Assembly (NCBI GenBank): GCA_015486055.1
Contig: WFSJ01000005.1
Span: 1-38,175 of the forward strand
Reading direction: 5' to 3'
From: Acidobacteriota bacterium
GTDB taxonomy: Bacteria > Acidobacteriota > Aminicenantia > S016-38
DNA length: 38,175 nt
The translations under genes were made by a program, and so were the position numbers. Shown here in pieces: positions 17,728 through 25,759 of this stretch (the stretch's first letter is position 1; each line of letters begins with the position of its first letter). Under the pieces are notes generated by a model. It did not search any database, had not been told where the DNA came from, and saw only the letters and a program-made list of their open reading frames with translations.

Positions 17728-18684
17728 TTACAAGAATCCCTTTTCCTTCATCCACTCGTCATTGTAAATCTTTGAGAGGTATTTGAGACCAGAATCGGGT
17801 ATCACTGTAACAATTACATCCTCTTTTTTTAAATTTTTTGCAATTTCTATTGCCCCGAGGATATTTGAGCCTGAGGAACCTCCTGCGAAAATTCCTTCCT
17901 CCCTGGCTAAACGCCTCGTCATGAGAAAAGAGTCCTTATCATTGACGAGAATCATCTCATCAATCAGACTAAAATCTATAATTGGAAGGAGTCTTTCATC
18001 CCCAAGGCCTTCTACCTCATAATCCCTTGCTTCAACAAGTTTCCTTTCCTTGAAATATGGATAAAAGACTGAGCCTTCAGGATCTACTGCTATGCATTTT
18101 ATTCCAGGGTTCATTTCCTTAAGATATTTACAAACCCCCATTAATGTCCCGCCTGTTCCCATCCCCGCAACAAAGTGGGTAATTCTTCCGCCTGTTTGCC
18201 CCCATATCTCTGGGCCTGTTGTGTAATAATGAGCTTCAACATTCCCCATATTTTCATGCTGGTCAACATAGAATGAATTTTCTATTGAAGCAGCGATTTC
18301 CTCTGCCTTCTTATCTCTATCTGCAAGGGTTCCCTTAACAAGAACTACCTCTGCCCCATAGGCCTTAAGATGGTCTAACTTCTCCTTGGAGATCTTGTCT
18401 ACTACCGTGAGTATAACTTTATATCCCATCACCGCTCCGTATAGGGCAATAGCAACCCCTGTATTTCCTGAGGTCCCCTCTACTATGGTTGCGCCTTCTC
18501 TGAGGTTGCCTTTTCTCCTTGCCTCCTCAAGGATGTAAATTCCCATCCTGTCCTTAATGCTTCCCCCTGGATTGAAGTATTCGATTTTCGCGAGAACCAA
18601 GGGTTTCAAACCCGCTACAATCTTCTTTAACCTTACAATTGGAGTATTTCCTATTGTATTGAGTATCGTTTCCTCATATTTCAT
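17728..18684 (-). CDS. PLP-dependent cysteine synthase / cystathionine beta-synthase core
   Basis: The 318-residue protein belongs to the fold-type II PLP enzymes. GGSIKDR carries the Schiff-base lysine (Lys44), EGTSGNTG binds substrate and phosphate (about 68-75), and GTGGTLMG binds the cofactor phosphate. The segments VDKISKEKLDHLKAYGAE, ENMGNVEAHYYTTGPEI and DYEVEGLGDE are closer to the catalytic core of cystathionine beta-synthase than to CysK/CysM, but the regulatory CBS domains are absent. It could make cysteine from O-acetylserine or cystathionine from serine and homocysteine. The ATG has no Shine-Dalgarno; a good promoter lies 12 bases upstream. Confidence 0.88.
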   Translation of the reverse strand: MKYEETILNTIGNTPIVRLKKIVAGLKPLVLAKIEYFNPGGSIKDRMGIYILEEARRKGNLREGATIVEGTSGNTGVAIALYGAVMGYKVILTVVDKISKEKLDHLKAYGAEVVLVKGTLADRDKKAEEIAASIENSFYVDQHENMGNVEAHYYTTGPEIWGQTGGRITHFVAGMGTGGTLMGVCKYLKEMNPGIKCIAVDPEGSVFYPYFKERKLVEARDYEVEGLGDERLLPIIDFSLIDEMILVNDKDSFLMTRRLAREEGIFAGGSSGSNILGAIEIAKNLKKEDVIVTVIPDSGLKYLSKIYNDEWMKEKGFL

Positions 18685-18696
18685 TGCAAGAAGAAG

Positions 18697-18725
18697 ATTA
18701 TAAAAGATTTAAGAGTATTCGGCAA
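18697..18725 (-). promoter_or_regulatory. Promoter of the cysteine synthase/CBS gene
   Basis: On the minus strand TTGCCG (18725-18720), a 17-base spacer and TATAAT (18702-18697) precede the ATG at 18684 by only 12 bases. The mRNA leader would be about five or six bases and lacks a Shine-Dalgarno sequence. Confidence 0.6.
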
Positions 18726-18737
18726 CATGATTTTTTT

Positions 18738-19253
18738 TCAGCTTCCATATCTGTATTTATCCTCAATTATGTCGTGTTCCTGCCATTCCTTTACCCAGTC
18801 CTCAACATAAAAAATTCTGTATTTCTTCTCAGGCTCAGCCACGGATGTAACAACCCTGCGGATCCCTGCATTTATTATCATTTTCTTGCAGATAAAGCAG
18901 GGAAAAGCATTTATCACTGCACCTGTCTCCCTTTTTTCCCCATAGATGAACATATCTCCACCAAGGATTGAAACCCCTGCCCTTGCCGCATTTATTATTG
19001 CATTCTGTTCAGCATGGACAGACCTACAGAGTTCATACTGACTCCCTGAGGGGATTCCGAGTTTTTCCCTGAGGCAAAATCCATAGTCAAGGGAACTTTT
19101 GGTCTTTCTTGGAGCTCCAACATAGCCTGTTGAAACGATCTGATCATCCCTTACTATTATTGCTCCTATAAGAACCTTCAAACATGTGGAGCGGGTTGAG
19201 ACAACCTTTGCTATATTCAGATAATACTCATCCTTTTCAGGCCTGCTAATCAT
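18738..19253 (-). CDS. dCMP deaminase-family cytidine deaminase
   Basis: This 171-residue protein has the deoxycytidylate deaminase zinc site: SVHAEQNA (His80, Glu82) and PCFICKK (Cys119, Cys122). The family block RSTCLKVLIGAIIVRDDQIV-GYVGAP is also present. The family converts dCMP to dUMP for thymidylate synthesis; ComE-type proteins of competence operons share the fold, and no competence gene is near. A strong AGGAGG lies just before the ATG, inside the last codons of the DUF89 gene (two-base gap), so the two are co-transcribed. Confidence 0.88.
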   Translation of the reverse strand: MISRPEKDEYYLNIAKVVSTRSTCLKVLIGAIIVRDDQIVSTGYVGAPRKTKSSLDYGFCLREKLGIPSGSQYELCRSVHAEQNAIINAARAGVSILGGDMFIYGEKRETGAVINAFPCFICKKMIINAGIRRVVTSVAEPEKKYRIFYVEDWVKEWQEHDIIEDKYRYGS

Positions 19254-19255
19254 CT

Positions 19256-20101
19256 TTACCTCCTCAGAAAGACCATTTCCCCAACACGTTTTTTAAGATA
19301 GGATGCAACAACAGGACATTTGACCCTAAAAAGGAAATATACATCGAGCCTTTTTTCCTCAAGGGTCTCAAAATTTCCCTGCCCTTTTGAAAGCACAAGA
19401 GAAGATTTCTTAAAGGAACGAATTATCTCCTTAGACGCCCTTTCAAGAACAAGGCCTGCAATTTTCTGACCTGTTGTTATAACCTCAGCATATTTGTCTA
19501 TTCCTGCCTTTTCGGCATCTTCGAGGGTTGCATCATTTATTATCGGTCCCCCGCGGACGGCATATTTTATTCCCACATTGTATTTCTCCTTTATGAACCT
19601 GAGAAGAAGCCTATCAAAAACTATCTCCCCCGCGTTGTCCCCAATGACAAGGAGATTTTCTCCCTCCTTGAGCTCTTCCTCAAATTCTTTCAGGATTTCG
19701 GGAGCAAGGATTTCTTCCATAAGCTTTTCTCTTTCCTCCTCAACATTGAATCTCACTTCTGTTCCATAGTCCATGGAATTTCCAATGACAGATAATTTCA
19801 GCACCTCACCAAGTGAAAGCTCACTAAGATTTTCCTCAATAGGACGAACAAGGGCCTCAGCCCTCTTATTTTCCTGAGTTTTTATTTCTTTATAGGGGTC
19901 ATCAATCCCTGATATTTCCCTAACAAGGTCATAAATCTTTTCTGCAAGTTCAGGGGAAGTTGTGTCATAGCTCTCGCTCCCGAGGCGTTTTAAGACCTCC
20001 CTCATTATTATTTCCTCTCCTTCTCTGTCAATTCCCATCAGTTTTATGAGCTCAACAATCTGAGAAATTATACATTTTACACAATAAATATCCATTCTCA
20101 T
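19256..20101 (-). CDS. DUF89 family metal-dependent phosphatase
   Basis: The family includes metabolite damage-control phosphatases that act on harmful phosphorylated sugars or cofactors. The 281-residue protein has the N-terminal YCVKC pair and a helical first half. It also has GDNAGEIVFDRLL, the Asp/Asn metal-binding signature of DUF89. AVRGGPIINDATLEDA and SKGQGNFETL follow, also family hallmarks. I start at ATG 20101 because AGGAG (20113-20109) lies seven bases upstream; the upstream TTG at 20107 is too close to it. It begins a two-gene operon with dCMP deaminase and shares a symmetric promoter region with the divergent LeuC gene. Confidence 0.87.
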   Translation of the reverse strand: MRMDIYCVKCIISQIVELIKLMGIDREGEEIIMREVLKRLGSESYDTTSPELAEKIYDLVREISGIDDPYKEIKTQENKRAEALVRPIEENLSELSLGEVLKLSVIGNSMDYGTEVRFNVEEEREKLMEEILAPEILKEFEEELKEGENLLVIGDNAGEIVFDRLLLRFIKEKYNVGIKYAVRGGPIINDATLEDAEKAGIDKYAEVITTGQKIAGLVLERASKEIIRSFKKSSLVLSKGQGNFETLEEKRLDVYFLFRVKCPVVASYLKKRVGEMVFLRR

Positions 20102-20102
20102 T

Positions 20103-20131
20103 TTCAAACTCCTAAGATGAGATTATATAAT
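20103..20131 (+). promoter_or_regulatory. Divergent promoter with palindromic -10
   Basis: ATTATATAAT (20122-20131) is a perfect 10-bp palindrome holding TATAAT on the plus strand (20126-20131) and TATAAT on the minus strand (20127-20122). The plus-strand -35 is TTCAAA (20103-20108) at 17 bases; the minus-strand -35 is weak. Both predicted starts leave leaders of about 14 bases, each containing a Shine-Dalgarno. Confidence 0.6.
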
Positions 20132-20151
20132 ACTTAAGGATGAGGTAAAAA

Positions 20152-21402
20152 ATGGGAAAAACAATCATAGAAAAAATAATTTCGTCTCACTCAGGCTCGG
20201 ATGTAAAAAGCGGGGATATTGTGTGGATGGACATTGATGTGAGGTCCGCGAGGGATTTTGCCGGGGCGAATGTTGTGAAGAATTATGAAAGGGAATACGG
20301 CAATAGCCCTGTTGAAGATAAAAAAAAGACCTTTTTTACCTTTGATCTTGTTGCCCCTGCAAAGACGATAAAATACGCTGTGAATCAGCAGATTTGCAGG
20401 AACTTCGCTAAAAAGCACGGGATCAAAGTATATGATGTTGATATGGGAATAGGTTCCCATGTTCTCATGGAAGAAGGAAAGGCGAGGCCTGGTGCTACGG
20501 TTGTTGGCACAGACAGCCACATGAATATCGTATCCGCAGTTGGAGCTTTCGGTCAAGGGATGGGGGATATTGATGTCGCTTTCATATTCAAAACAGGAAA
20601 AACCTGGTTCCAAGTTCCCCAGACACTAAAGGTAAAAATTAAAGGGAAAATGCCAGAGGAAGCATCCCCAAAGGACCTTGTTCTAAAAATAATAAAGGAG
20701 CTTGGAACAACGATAGCATTAGGAAAAGCAATAGAATTTTATGGAGAGGGAATAGAAAGTCTTGACCTCTCAGGAAGGATTACAGTCTGCAGCATGGTGA
20801 CAGAAATGGGGGGAATAGCAGGGTTTATTCCATTTACAGAAGAGGTAAAAGAGAAAATGAGGGCTTGGACAGGAAATTTTGAGGAAGTAAAAGCAGACAA
20901 GGATGCAGAATATTCGGGGGAAATTGAAATAGATATCTCAAATCTTAAGCCGATGCTTGCCGCCCCCTATCATCCTAAAAATGTTCATTTCGTGAGCGAA
21001 TATTCAGGACAAAGTATAGATTCCGGTTTTATAGGGTCATGCACAAATGGAAGGGAAGAGGACATTACCGCTGCATGGAGAATCCTGAAGGGTAGGAAGG
21101 TAGCTCTTGGGAAAAGGTTGATAATAGTTCCTACAACGAAGAGGGTCTATGGAAATCTATTGAGGAAAGGAATACTTCAGGATTTGTTTGACTCCGGAGC
21201 AATTATTCTGAACGCTTCCTGCGGGGGATGCGCCGAAGGACATGCAGGACTCACTGGAGAGGGGGAAATTCAGATAACAACAGGCAATAGAAATTTTGCA
21301 GGAAAACAGGGGAAAGGACTTACCTTCCTTGCCTCTCCCGAAACAGTTGCAGCATCTGTTATAAAAGGAGTGATAACATCTCAGAAAGAGTTCCTGAACT
21401 GA
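20152..21402 (+). CDS. LeuC/homoaconitase-type [4Fe-4S] dehydratase large subunit
   Basis: The 416-residue protein is the length of archaeal-type 3-isopropylmalate dehydratase or homoaconitase large subunits. Cluster ligands are Cys297 in IGSCTNGR and Cys357/Cys360 in ASCGGCAEG. VVGTDSHMN, GAFGQGMGDID, CSMVTEMGGIAGF and TGNRNFAGKQG are other family blocks. It could isomerise isopropylmalate or a related substrate. The small swivelling subunit (LeuD) is not adjacent or anywhere in the window. A NifU-type gene overlaps its stop codon, fitting a need for cluster supply. Confidence 0.9.
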   Translation: MGKTIIEKIISSHSGSDVKSGDIVWMDIDVRSARDFAGANVVKNYEREYGNSPVEDKKKTFFTFDLVAPAKTIKYAVNQQICRNFAKKHGIKVYDVDMGIGSHVLMEEGKARPGATVVGTDSHMNIVSAVGAFGQGMGDIDVAFIFKTGKTWFQVPQTLKVKIKGKMPEEASPKDLVLKIIKELGTTIALGKAIEFYGEGIESLDLSGRITVCSMVTEMGGIAGFIPFTEEVKEKMRAWTGNFEEVKADKDAEYSGEIEIDISNLKPMLAAPYHPKNVHFVSEYSGQSIDSGFIGSCTNGREEDITAAWRILKGRKVALGKRLIIVPTTKRVYGNLLRKGILQDLFDSGAIILNASCGGCAEGHAGLTGEGEIQITTGNRNFAGKQGKGLTFLASPETVAASVIKGVITSQKEFLN

Positions 21403-21617
21403 GCAAAATAATAGCTCTTCTTGAGGAGGAAATAATTCCTTATATGGAAAAATGCCAGTCTGGGCTTGAGGTACATCTTGAAGGAAAAACTGTCAGACTG
21501 AAATTTTACGGGATATGCCCTGGGTGTTATTTTCTATATACCCAACTTTTTCCCTTTATAAAGAAGCTAATACTTGATAGAATTAAAGGAGTTGAAGAAG
21601 TTGAAATGGAAGATTAA
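21399..21617 (+). CDS. Small NifU-type Fe-S scaffold protein, apparent CTG start
   Basis: This 72-residue protein resembles the C-terminal NifU domain that carries iron-sulfur clusters. An opening helix (IIALLEEEIIPYM) is followed by GLEVHLEGKTVRLKFYG, the ligand pair ICPGC and a final GVEEVEM. The domain's expected N terminus falls at CTG 21399, which overlaps the LeuC stop as CTGA. AAAGAG lies eight bases upstream. The frame has no ATG, GTG or TTG between the overlap and ATG 21444, which would remove the first helix. The canonical DGGDVEL stretch is altered (CQSGLEV). The next gene starts on the base after the stop. Confidence 0.75.
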   Translation: MSKIIALLEEEIIPYMEKCQSGLEVHLEGKTVRLKFYGICPGCYFLYTQLFPFIKKLILDRIKGVEEVEMED

Positions 21618-22070
21618 ATGATACTGGCAGTTTTAGCCCTTATTTCCTTTCTCAGAATAGATGCAAAGGCTTTTCCTTATGAGTTTGTCCCCGGGGAAAA
21701 GGGAAGGGTAAACATTTACATAGCAGTGAACAATCCCAAGGTTCAGCTTTATTCTCTTCCGCCCTTTAAGATATATATAAAGGAGAAAGATTCCCTTAAT
21801 TTTTCCAAGGATTTCTATACTGCTTATGATTTGAAGGCAATAAAGGAAAAAGAGAACAGAGTTAGTACACCCCTTAAGAAGTTTCCTGCTTTAATAATAC
21901 CTTTCACCGCATCTGAAAATGCAACTGCTGGGGTTCACACCGTAAAGTGCGAGATGGAATTTCTCGTGTGTTCTATTGGAAAGAAATGGTGCATAAAGAC
22001 GAAGCAGCCTTTTTCCTTTAAATTTAAGATAAAGTCATATGTGAGAAGAAAAGGTGAGTTGCCTCACTAA
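21618..22070 (+). CDS. Secreted protein resembling the DsbD N-terminal (alpha) domain
   Basis: The 150-residue protein has a short signal peptide (MILAVLALISF, likely cleaved near DAKA). After it comes a single beta-sandwich-like region. The end, AGVHTVKCEMEFLVCSIGKKWCIKTKQPF (given here in outline), recalls DsbD-alpha, where the phrase GxHxVxxxxxYxxC-x5-C-x-P carries the redox pair. Here the pair would be Cys118 and Cys125, plus an extra Cys111. The DsbD membrane and thioredoxin domains are absent. It starts one base after the NifU-type stop (TAAATG). Homology is an inference from motif and spacing. Confidence 0.55.
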   Translation: MILAVLALISFLRIDAKAFPYEFVPGEKGRVNIYIAVNNPKVQLYSLPPFKIYIKEKDSLNFSKDFYTAYDLKAIKEKENRVSTPLKKFPALIIPFTASENATAGVHTVKCEMEFLVCSIGKKWCIKTKQPFSFKFKIKSYVRRKGELPH

Positions 22071-22107
22071 AAAACTTCAAAACAGGCGAATAATTATTTT
22101 TGCAAAA

Positions 22108-22140
22108 TTTCTGGGGACAGTCTCCAAAAGTATTTTTTTA
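22108..22140 (+). terminator. Probable terminator of the LeuC operon
   Basis: TGGGGA (22112-22117) pairs with TCTCCA (22121-22126; one G-U pair) around CAG. After AAAG and TA it is followed by seven T residues (22133-22139). It lies in the 67-base gap between convergent genes and its T-tract covers the last codon of uvrA. Confidence 0.5.
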
Positions 22141-24795
22141 TTCCTCAAGGAATTGCCCAGTATATGTTCCTGCCTTAATTATTTCTTCAGGTTTACCTGC
22201 GGCAATGACATTTCCTCCGGCATCTCCTCCCTCTGGACCAAGATCCACTATCCAGCCGCATCTTCGGATAAAGTCCATATTGTGCTCTATAACTATGAAG
22301 GCATTCTTTCCAGCAAGAAGTCTGTCTATCGCATGCAGAAGTTTTTTTATATCCAATGGGTGAAGTCCTGTCGTGGGCTCGTCCATAAGGAAAAGAGTTC
22401 CTCCTTTACCTTCTTTGAAAGCCTGTGCAAGCTTCAATCTCTGTGCTTCTCCTACTGAAAGGGTAGAAAGAGGTTGGCCTAACTTTAAATATTCAAGGCC
22501 TAATTCTACTAATGGGTAAAGCCCTCTTAAAACCTCGGAGTTATCTTTAAATAGTTCAAGGGCCTCTGATACCGTAAGTTCAAGAACATCGGCTATTGAT
22601 TTCCCTTTGTATTTAACTTTTAAAACCTCGTCCCTGTATCTTTTCCCACCGCATATGTCACATTTTACCTTAACATCCTCCATGAAATACATCTCAACCT
22701 TTATCCATCCTGCCCCCCCGCATGCGGGGCATCTTCCAAGGGGTGAATTGAAGGAGAAATGCCCAGGCCTAAAGCCAAGCCTCTTTGCCTTCGGAAGCTC
22801 TGCGAATATTTTTCTAATAGGGTCAAATGCCTTCATAAATGTTGCGGGAGTAGCCCGTGGGGAACGGGGAATTGAGTGCTGTGATACAAGGAGAGCCTCT
22901 TTAAAATCTGGAGGGAGTTTAATATTTCCAAAAACTTCTCCTCTTTCTGCTTCTCCTGTTATCCCCTTATAAAGGACTTCAAAAAGGAGGGTTGATTTCC
23001 CTGAACCAGAAACTCCTGTCAGGCAGTTTAATGTACCCCATTTGAATCTTGCATCTATTTTCTTTAGGTTGAATTTCCTCGCTGCTTTTATCTCTATCCA
23101 TTCTCCATTGAAATGGCTTTTTATCTCAGGAAGTTTTATTTGACCCTTTAAAAATGCACCTGTTGGGGTATTACTTTCTTTTAGCCCATCAATTGGACCA
23201 GAATATAGAACCCTCCCACCTTTTTCCCCTGCTCCTGGGCCAAGTTCAACTGCCCACTCTGAGGAGTTTATTATCTGGGGGTCATGTTCAACAAGAATTA
23301 CTGTGTTTCCAATTTCTCTGAGTTTTTTTATTGTCTCTATCAATTTTTCAACATCCCTCGGGTGAAGTCCAACAGACGGTTCATCAAGGACATATATCGC
23401 TCCTGTTATTGATGACGCAAGAGCAGATCCGAGAGACACTCTTTCCCATTCTCCTCCACTAAGGGTAAAGCTCATTCTATTAAGAGTTATATAACCAAGT
23501 CCTACCTTTACAAGGAATTCAAGCTTTTCAACGATATCATGCACCAAGCTTTCTTCTGCCTTTCCTTCAGGTTTCACAGAAGAAAAGTAATTAAAGGCTT
23601 GCTCAACGCTCATCTCAGTTATCTCTCCTATATTCTTCCCCCTGTAGTAAACATTTAAAGCAGTCTTATTGAGCCTTCGTCCACCGCACTCACTGCAGGG
23701 CACATATTTTCTGTATCTTGCAATTGTAACCCTTGCCTGAACTTTGTATTTCTTGCTCTGCAACCAGGAAAAAAAACCTTCTACAGCTCTTTTCACCCAC
23801 TGTTTCTCCCTTTCTGACAGTTTCTCCAAAGGTATATCTATCCTTATGCCTTCCTCATGAAGCATATCCATCCAGTAATCGTAATTGCTTTCTGTTTTGA
23901 ACGGAGCTATAGCCCCTTCTTCAAGAGAAAGGGACTGGTCAGGAATTATCTTGTTCCAGTCAAGGACTGCTTCCTCTCCCATCCCTGAACACACTGGGCA
24001 TGCCCCCTTTGGGGAGTTGAAGGAGAAAAGGGCTGGCTCAAGCTCAGGGTATTTTATTCCGCAATAGGGACACTCCCTCTTTATTGTGAAACGGCGCTCC
24101 TCCCCTTCAACAAAAATATATGCTCTTCCTTCCCCGTATTTAAAGGCAGTGCGGAATGCCTCGTCTATTCTCTCTTTTCTCTCTTCATCTATCACAAATC
24201 TGTCTGCGAGAATAAGGTCAGCTTGGCTAAATTTCCCTGCTTCTTCCCAATAGAGCACTTTCCCTTTCCTGAAAATCTTTGTGAATCCGAGCCTTCTTAA
24301 TTCCTTTTCTTCAAGGGACGGCTCAAAGCAAAGGACAGCTCTTTTCCCTATATATTTCTTGAGCTCCTTCCATATATAAGAAGGGGTTGCTTCAACCACT
24401 TCCCTCCCGCAATTGTAGCAGCGTTGTGTTCCTGCCTTGGCGAAAAGCAATCTGAGAAGGTCGTAGATACCTGTAACAGTCGCAACTGTGGATCTTGGAT
24501 TCTTTGGCCCCTGCATCTGAGTTATTGCAATTGCAGGAGCTATTCCCTCAATAGAATCTGCCTCTGGCCTTTCCTGCCTCTCCATGAACTGGCGAACATA
24601 GGAGGAAAGGGTATCAATATATCTCCTGTGACCCTCTGCATAAATCGTGTCAAAGGCTAAGGAGCTTTTTCCCGAACCTGACACTCCTGTTATAACTATT
24701 GCCTTCCCATGGGGAAGTGAGAGGTTTATCCCCTTGAGGTTGTGAACTCTAACCCCTCTTAGCTCTAAGCTGTCCACAGGCTGCCTTGATTTCAT
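22138..24795 (-). CDS. uvrA: UvrA-type excinuclease ATPase, shorter form
   Basis: UvrA dimers find bulky DNA lesions and load UvrB. The 885-residue protein is somewhat shorter than the usual 940. It has two ABC modules with Walker A GVSGSGKSS and GVSGSGKST. The interrupted zinc modules are CYNCG, CPYCG/CPVC, and CPACG/CDICG. The UvrB-binding segment (about 150-230) is present. The first ABC signature is LSGGE, but the second reads LSVGE (Val781, codon 22453-22455). Where UvrA normally has QSPIGRTPRSNPATY it has QHSIPRSPRATPATF, so it could be a UvrA2-like paralogue. The ATG overlaps rlmN by 47 bases; GTG at 24777 is another start that matches the family N terminus. Confidence 0.88.
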   Translation of the reverse strand: MKSRQPVDSLELRGVRVHNLKGINLSLPHGKAIVITGVSGSGKSSLAFDTIYAEGHRRYIDTLSSYVRQFMERQERPEADSIEGIAPAIAITQMQGPKNPRSTVATVTGIYDLLRLLFAKAGTQRCYNCGREVVEATPSYIWKELKKYIGKRAVLCFEPSLEEKELRRLGFTKIFRKGKVLYWEEAGKFSQADLILADRFVIDEERKERIDEAFRTAFKYGEGRAYIFVEGEERRFTIKRECPYCGIKYPELEPALFSFNSPKGACPVCSGMGEEAVLDWNKIIPDQSLSLEEGAIAPFKTESNYDYWMDMLHEEGIRIDIPLEKLSEREKQWVKRAVEGFFSWLQSKKYKVQARVTIARYRKYVPCSECGGRRLNKTALNVYYRGKNIGEITEMSVEQAFNYFSSVKPEGKAEESLVHDIVEKLEFLVKVGLGYITLNRMSFTLSGGEWERVSLGSALASSITGAIYVLDEPSVGLHPRDVEKLIETIKKLREIGNTVILVEHDPQIINSSEWAVELGPGAGEKGGRVLYSGPIDGLKESNTPTGAFLKGQIKLPEIKSHFNGEWIEIKAARKFNLKKIDARFKWGTLNCLTGVSGSGKSTLLFEVLYKGITGEAERGEVFGNIKLPPDFKEALLVSQHSIPRSPRATPATFMKAFDPIRKIFAELPKAKRLGFRPGHFSFNSPLGRCPACGGAGWIKVEMYFMEDVKVKCDICGGKRYRDEVLKVKYKGKSIADVLELTVSEALELFKDNSEVLRGLYPLVELGLEYLKLGQPLSTLSVGEAQRLKLAQAFKEGKGGTLFLMDEPTTGLHPLDIKKLLHAIDRLLAGKNAFIVIEHNMDFIRRCGWIVDLGPEGGDAGGNVIAAGKPEEIIKAGTYTGQFLEE

Positions 24796-25759
24796 TTCCC
24801 TTACTGAATCTTATAAAAACAGAATAATTCATCTTCCTGAGAAAGCTTGCAAAGGCCTCTACCTGCTTTAAGGAAGGTCTCTTCCACGGAAGGAACTCGT
24901 TCTCATTGTAAGGAATAAGGTTAATCTTGACCCTGAGCCCTCTGAGAAGTTTCCCAAGCTTTTCGGCATCTTTCAAGGAGTCGTTTATCCTATCCATCAA
25001 TACATATTCTATTGTTACTCTTTCCCTCCGTTTTATAGGAAGCTCCTTTAGTTTCTTTATTATCAAGCTTATGGGATATTTCCTGTTAATTGGCATGAAC
25101 TTTGTCCTATCTTTTTCCTCGGGGAAATTAAGTGAAATAGCAATTTTTATATTTGGAAATTTCTTTAGTATCCTTTCTAAACCATCTATAAGGCAAACTG
25201 TTGAGAGGGTTATCCTCTTGAGAGAGATATTCATCCATTTATTTATCATCTCAATTGACCTTTCAACCTCATTTATATTATCAAGGGGCTCTCCCATTCC
25301 CATAAAGACTATATTCACCTTCCCCTCCGCTCGCTCAAGGAGGGATAAAACCTGACCGGTTATCTCATAAAATTTCAGGTTTCTTGCAAGTCCTGATTGG
25401 GCAGTTGCACAAAATTTACAACCCATTCTGCACCCAACTTGAGAAGAAATGCAAAATGTCATGTGTTTCTTTTCTGGAATAAGCACAGATTCCACCTTGT
25501 TTCTATCTTCAAGCTCAAATAAATACTTCGTAGTTCCATCAGGAGCCGAAAACTTTTCTATTATTCTTGGATAACTAATTTTGAAATTTTTCCAAAGAAA
25601 GGATCGAAATCCCTTTGGGAGATCCGTCATTTCATCAAAATTTTTCACCCTTTTAAGATAAAGCCATCTAAAAAGATTGTCTGCCTGAAATTCTGGATAT
25701 CCAAGCCCCTTCACTACAGACTTTGCTTCCCGATAGTTGAGGGAAAATATATTCCTCAT
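24749..25759 (-). CDS. rlmN: 23S rRNA/tRNA adenine-C2 methyltransferase
   Basis: This radical SAM enzyme methylates C2 of A2503 in 23S rRNA and A37 in some tRNAs. In 336 residues it shows FCISSQVGC (first catalytic cysteine), the radical SAM triad CRMGCKFC, GMGEPLDN, and the C-terminal AACGQLRA carrying the methyl-transfer cysteine. SLNFPEEKDRTKFMPINRKYP is also typical. The start forms an ATGA overlap with folC; the end overlaps uvrA by 47 bases. Confidence 0.96.
   Translation of the reverse strand: MRNIFSLNYREAKSVVKGLGYPEFQADNLFRWLYLKRVKNFDEMTDLPKGFRSFLWKNFKISYPRIIEKFSAPDGTTKYLFELEDRNKVESVLIPEKKHMTFCISSQVGCRMGCKFCATAQSGLARNLKFYEITGQVLSLLERAEGKVNIVFMGMGEPLDNINEVERSIEMINKWMNISLKRITLSTVCLIDGLERILKKFPNIKIAISLNFPEEKDRTKFMPINRKYPISLIIKKLKELPIKRRERVTIEYVLMDRINDSLKDAEKLGKLLRGLRVKINLIPYNENEFLPWKRPSLKQVEAFASFLRKMNYSVFIRFSKGNEIKAACGQLRAKRG

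Noticed and set aside
20191-20613. Minus-strand frame opposite the LeuC gene
   Set aside because: It is a shadow of a strongly conserved gene and lacks recognisable motifs.
21363-21402. -1 frameshift fusing LeuC to the NifU-type protein
   Set aside because: There is no clear slippery heptamer or downstream structure; the CTGA overlap explains the arrangement more simply.
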